Shown: positions 60,897 to 64,000 of the stretch, in pieces | Layout of the letters: every line of letters starts with the position of its first letter | Numbering within the stretch: the first letter of the stretch is position 1 | Assembly: GCF_042139015.1 (NCBI RefSeq) | Contig: NZ_JBHIKY010000002.1 | Location: 1 to 64,000, forward strand | Direction of reading: 5' to 3' | Origin: JBHIKY01 sp042139015 | GTDB lineage: Bacteria; Bacillota; Bacilli; Bacillales; Marinococcaceae | DNA: 64,000 nt | The notes under the pieces: generated by a model | The model's input: the letters and a program-made list of their open reading frames with translations, nothing else | What the model was told of the DNA's origin: nothing | Databases searched by the model: none | Program-made: the position numbers and the translations under genes

Positions 60897-62045
60897 TCAC
60901 TTTATCCGGGAATGAACAAACGCTCTTGTTTCCCTGTCTACCTCTAAAATAGTTTCAAGGTCCGGGGTACTTAGGATGCTGTGGCGTTCAAGAGCTTCCT
61001 CAATATAATGTTCAATTTCCAAAAATGTGATACTTCCTTCCAGAAATTTCTGTACCGCCACTTCGTTTGCAGCATTTAATACCGTTGTCATCGTACCGGC
61101 AGTTTTCCCTGCCTCATAAGCATAGCTTAAACAACGGTACCGGTCAAAATCCGGCTCCTCAAAATGCAAAGTTCCTGTTTCCCATAAATTTAATCTTTCA
61201 GCCCCAGTCAGTTCAAGACGGCGTGGATACGACATAGCATATTGTATTGGGACCCGCATATCAGGCGTTCCAAGCTGAGCCATCACGCTCTTATCACGAT
61301 ATTCAACAAGAGAGTGAATAATACTTTCTTTATGAAGGAGAACTTCAATCTGCTCATATGGCATATCAAACAACCAATGTGCTTCAATAATTTCAAAGCC
61401 TTTATTCATCATCGTCGCAGAATCAATCGTAATCTTGGCTCCCATGGACCAATTCGGATGATTCAGCGCTTCCTTTACTGTCACTCCTTCCAGCTCGCTT
61501 CGGCTTTTTTCCCGGAAACTTCCTCCTGAAGCCGTCACAATTAAACGTTCCACTTCCTTAAGTTTATTTCCTTCCAGACACTGAAAGATAGCTGAGTGTT
61601 CACTATCAACGGGCAGCAGAGAAACGTTATATTTTTTTGCGTGCTCCGTCACAAGATGACCGGCAGTCACTAATGTTTCTTTGTTCGCTATTCCGATAGT
61701 CTTTCCAGCTTCAATCGCTTTCATGGTCGGTTTCAATCCAAGACTGCCCACCACAGCGTTCATTAAAAACTCAGCCTTCTCATAAATGGCAGCTTCTATA
61801 AGGCCTTCGTCTCCGAAAAGTACTTTTGTAGCTGGATCTACTTCCGTTCTAAGTTTTTCTGCGTCTTTTTTTTCCGCTACTACAGCTAGCTCCGGCTTGA
61901 ATTCCTTTACTTGTTCAATTACCTTTTGAAGGTTTCTGCCTGCTGCTAAAGCTACGAGCCGAAACTGTTCTGGGTGACAGCGGATTACATCGAGCGTCTG
62001 CGTACCTATAGACCCTGTCGAGCCCAATAATGAAATATTTTTCAT
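60897..62045 (-). CDS. dxr: 1-deoxy-D-xylulose-5-phosphate reductoisomerase
   Basis: Dxr makes MEP, the committed precursor for isoprenoids, using NADPH. The 382-residue protein has GSTGSIGTQTLDVI (8-21), the substrate and metal site PVDSEHSAIFQCLEG, SGGSFREKSRSEL and the MNKGFEIIEAHWLFD segment. Its product feeds UppS, two genes upstream. AGGGGAG precedes the ATG. Confidence 0.97.
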   Translation of the reverse strand: MKNISLLGSTGSIGTQTLDVIRCHPEQFRLVALAAGRNLQKVIEQVKEFKPELAVVAEKKDAEKLRTEVDPATKVLFGDEGLIEAAIYEKAEFLMNAVVGSLGLKPTMKAIEAGKTIGIANKETLVTAGHLVTEHAKKYNVSLLPVDSEHSAIFQCLEGNKLKEVERLIVTASGGSFREKSRSELEGVTVKEALNHPNWSMGAKITIDSATMMNKGFEIIEAHWLFDMPYEQIEVLLHKESIIHSLVEYRDKSVMAQLGTPDMRVPIQYAMSYPRRLELTGAERLNLWETGTLHFEEPDFDRYRCLSYAYEAGKTAGTMTTVLNAANEVAVQKFLEGSITFLEIEHYIEEALERHSILSTPDLETILEVDRETRAFVHSRIK

Positions 62046-62081
62046 GATTTCTCCCCTGACTGTCTTAAATCTATCATATAA

Positions 62082-62882
62082 TTAACCGAAAAAGTGTAAA
62101 AATTGGAGTAAAGGCATAACAAAAATTAAGCTGTCAAAACGGTCCAGTACTCCGCCATGCCCCGGAAGCATCGTCCCTGAATCTTTAACTGCATAATGCC
62201 TCTTCAGCGCGGATTCCACTAAATCGCCAAGCTGTCCGAAGACAGATGTAACAATAATGAAAAAACTGAGTGTCAGGAGGCTGTCGAACACCGGGAAATA
62301 GTAATGAAAGACGAGACCGATGACAATAGCAGCCGCTGTACCTCCGATAAATCCTTCAAGTGTTTTTTTGGGACTGATATCCGGCCATAGTTTATGTCTG
62401 CCAAATTTTCTTCCAATAAAATACGCTCCTGAATCCGTCGCCCAAATGATGAATAATATCAGAAAGACGAAAACAAGGCCGTTTTCTTCAAGGTTACGCG
62501 TCATTAGTAAATTGTGAAAACCATATCCTATGTAAACTGATGACAATATAACAAAGCCTGCTTCATCAAAGGTAAAGGAGTTTTTCGTTACTACAGTAAG
62601 TGCCAGAAGCAGTAAAATCATCACGAGAAATACTTCCACTTTAGTCACATGTTCCAGGAACGGGGCTTCCATCCATGGAATTGGCACAAGCAGAACCCAC
62701 ATAAAGACCATACTGATAAACCCCATCAAAGATGCAGGAGCAATGTGCTTCATCCGTAATAATTCATACATGGCAATGGAGGCAAGAGCCGTAATCACGA
62801 CAGTAAACAACGGGCCGCCTATGATTACAACGCTAAGCAGGGCAATGGCTCCGATGACTCCAGTTATCATACGCTGCTTCAT
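62082..62882 (-). CDS. cdsA: Phosphatidate cytidylyltransferase CdsA
   Basis: CdsA activates phosphatidic acid to CDP-diacylglycerol, the substrate of PgsA. The 266-residue protein has about seven to eight membrane helices and the signature SDSGAYFIGRKFGRHKLWP, followed by SPKKTLEGFIGG and a C-terminal LPGHGGVLDRFDSL. GGAGGATAAG precedes the ATG. It lies 13 bp after uppS. Confidence 0.96.
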   Translation of the reverse strand: MKQRMITGVIGAIALLSVVIIGGPLFTVVITALASIAMYELLRMKHIAPASLMGFISMVFMWVLLVPIPWMEAPFLEHVTKVEVFLVMILLLLALTVVTKNSFTFDEAGFVILSSVYIGYGFHNLLMTRNLEENGLVFVFLILFIIWATDSGAYFIGRKFGRHKLWPDISPKKTLEGFIGGTAAAIVIGLVFHYYFPVFDSLLTLSFFIIVTSVFGQLGDLVESALKRHYAVKDSGTMLPGHGGVLDRFDSLIFVMPLLQFLHFFG

Positions 62883-62895
62883 CTCTTATCCTCCA

Positions 62896-63660
62896 TTATA
62901 CTCCACCGTAGCGGCGTTTCCGTGTTTGGTAGATGTGAACGGCTTCCATTAAATCATCCTCGCCAAAATCCGGCCAAAGTACATCTGTAAACCAAAATTC
63001 GCTGTAAGCAAGCTGCCACAGCATAAAGTTGCTCAGTCGTATTTCTCCGCTGGTTCGGATGAGCAGATCCGGATCAGGCAGACCACTGCTTAGAAGTCTT
63101 TCAGATAAAACATTTTCATCGATATCAAGCGCTGAGCGTTTTCCTGCTTCTACTTCTTCGCAGAGTGTTCGTACTGCCTGCATAAGTTCATGCCGGCTTC
63201 CATAATTCAATGCAAAGTTAAGCACAATTCCGGTATTGTGCTTTGTTTCTTCGACAGCTTTATCGACTGCTCGGCTAGTATGGGACGGCAGCAGATTTTT
63301 ATCCCCCATGACACGGACCTTGACATTATTTTTTTGAAGCTTGGGAAGTTCATTCCCGAGAAACCGTTCTGGAAGCTTCATTAAAAAATCAACTTCCGTT
63401 TTAGGACGCTTCCAATTTTCAGTTGAAAAAGCATAAAGTGTTAAGTATTTAACTCCAATTTCATCAGCTTTTTCAACGACACGGTTGATCACTTTCATTC
63501 CTTCTCTGTGACCCGCTACTCTCGGGAGACCTTTCTTCTTCGCCCAGCGTCCGTTCCCATCCATTATAATTGCTATATGAGAAGGGATGCGGCCGAGTTT
63601 AATCGTCTCAGCATCTTCCCCTTGTTTCGGCCGAGTCTGGCTAAAAAATCGATCTATCAT
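62896..63660 (-). CDS. uppS: Undecaprenyl pyrophosphate synthase (UppS)
   Basis: UppS builds the C55 lipid carrier for peptidoglycan from isopentenyl units. The sequence has IAIIMDGNGRWAKKKGLPR with the catalytic Asp, HREGMKVINR, TLYAFSTENWKRP and the C-terminal IRTSGEIRLSNFMLWQLAYSE. ATG 63660 gives 254 residues; a GTG at 63693 would give 265 and has an AAGG upstream, so the start is not certain. Confidence 0.95.
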   Translation of the reverse strand: MIDRFFSQTRPKQGEDAETIKLGRIPSHIAIIMDGNGRWAKKKGLPRVAGHREGMKVINRVVEKADEIGVKYLTLYAFSTENWKRPKTEVDFLMKLPERFLGNELPKLQKNNVKVRVMGDKNLLPSHTSRAVDKAVEETKHNTGIVLNFALNYGSRHELMQAVRTLCEEVEAGKRSALDIDENVLSERLLSSGLPDPDLLIRTSGEIRLSNFMLWQLAYSEFWFTDVLWPDFGEDDLMEAVHIYQTRKRRYGGV

Positions 63661-63751
63661 GGTAAGGACACCAGCCTTCTGTAAATATATCACGTATTCT
63701 CATTACCTTATATATGTACGAAACGTTGAAGGTAAAAAGAAGGAATCCTAC

Positions 63752-63784
63752 AAAAAAACCCTCTTTAAATAAGAAGAGGGTTTA
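63752..63784 (-). terminator. frr terminator
   Basis: AAACCCTCTT (63756-63765) and AAGAGGGTTT (63774-63783) form a perfect 10-bp stem; TTTT follows on the minus strand, about 30 bp after the frr stop. Confidence 0.88.
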
Positions 63785-63815
63785 TAAGTCTGCCTTCATT
63801 GTAACGTGATTTGCA

Positions 63816-64000
63816 TTAAACTTCCATAATTTCTTGTTCTTTATCCTCTGCCGCTTTGTCGATAGAAGCGACGTATTTATTTGTGGCTTTTTGGACGGCT
63901 TCCTGTTCACGACGTAAATCATCTTCTGTCATTTCTCCGTCTTTCTGCTGCTTTTTCAAGTCTTCGTTCGCGTCTCTGCGCACATTGCGGACAGCAACCC
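63816..64000 (-). CDS. frr: Ribosome recycling factor, C-terminal part
   Basis: The right edge cuts this gene. The visible 60 or so codons read VAVRNVRRDANEDLKK, DGEMTEDDLRREQEAVQK and KYVASIDKAAEDKEQEI before a TAA at 63816-63818. This is the C-terminal helical domain of ribosome recycling factor, which with EF-G splits post-termination ribosomes. The frr-uppS-cdsA-dxr order supports it. Confidence 0.95.
   Translation of the reverse strand, partial: VAVRNVRRDANEDLKKQQKDGEMTEDDLRREQEAVQKATNKYVASIDKAAEDKEQEIMEV

Overview
The window is a contiguous piece of a bacterial chromosome from an endospore-forming member of the Bacillaceae, probably a halophilic or alkaliphilic lineage. The evidence is sporulation genes (cotE, spoVS, dpaA/dpaB, tepA/ylzJ, the SpoIIIE/FtsK translocase), a Gram-positive PolC, paired RNase Y and RNase J genes, and gene order matching the Bacillus subtilis frr-to-hfq block. 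The very acidic extracellular linker of the RodZ-like protein hints at salt or alkali adaptation; the genus is inference. Every protein gene I accept lies on the minus strand, so transcription runs from high to low coordinates.

Region by region, in transcription order. 64.0-57.8 kb: frr (3' end only), uppS, cdsA, dxr, rseP, proS (ribosome recycling, isoprenoid and phospholipid precursors, site-2 protease, prolyl-tRNA synthetase). 57.8-53.5 kb: polC. 53.4-45.7 kb: the translation/transcription operon rimP-nusA-ylxR-ylxQ-infB-ylxP-rbfA, a terminator, then truB-ribF, rpsO. 45.6-40.8 kb: pnp, ylxY, mlpA, ymxH, ended by a long perfect palindromic terminator. 40.7-35.8 kb: dpaA-dpaB (dipicolinate) and asd-dapG-dapA (diaminopimelate/lysine), one pathway feeding the spore and the wall. 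35.7-30.2 kb: an RNase J, tepA, ylzJ, ftsK/spoIIIE. 30.2-21.1 kb: ymfF-ymfH-ymfI-ymfJ-ymfK-rodZ-pgsA-cinA and a DEAD-box helicase overlapping cinA. 20.7-15.5 kb: recA with a LexA box, rny, ymdB, spoVS. 15.7-9.4 kb: korA-korB, an ABC-class ATPase of unknown function, miaB-ricA. 8.9-7.8 kb: a gene-poor repeat-rich gap. 7.8-0.4 kb: cotE, mutS-mutL, a 35-residue membrane peptide, an RsmJ-like methyltransferase, miaA, hfq. At 365-1 a group II intron of class C begins directly after the hfq terminator and runs off the left edge.

Regulatory structure is the richest part beyond the core genes: a sigma-K promoter for dpaA, a sigma-H promoter for spoVS, a LexA box at recA, a leader hairpin that may attenuate the nusA operon, an anti-Shine-Dalgarno leader on rpsO, a stem-loop predicted at the extreme 5' end of the rny mRNA, and a leader of about 290 nt on the RNase J gene. 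Intergenic repeats come in two related pairs (8.05/8.60 kb direct, 15.8/20.8 kb inverted), each pair differing by an internal segment of roughly 75-80 bp.

Compared with B. subtilis from memory, pbpX, tdh-kbl, ymfCDE and the pks insertion are missing, whereas korAB, the ABC-class ATPase and the DEAD-box gene are present. I found no CRISPR array, tRNA, rRNA or defence island. I did not find a clearly new multi-gene system; the best candidates for undescribed biology are the small membrane peptide, the leader RNAs and the repeat families.
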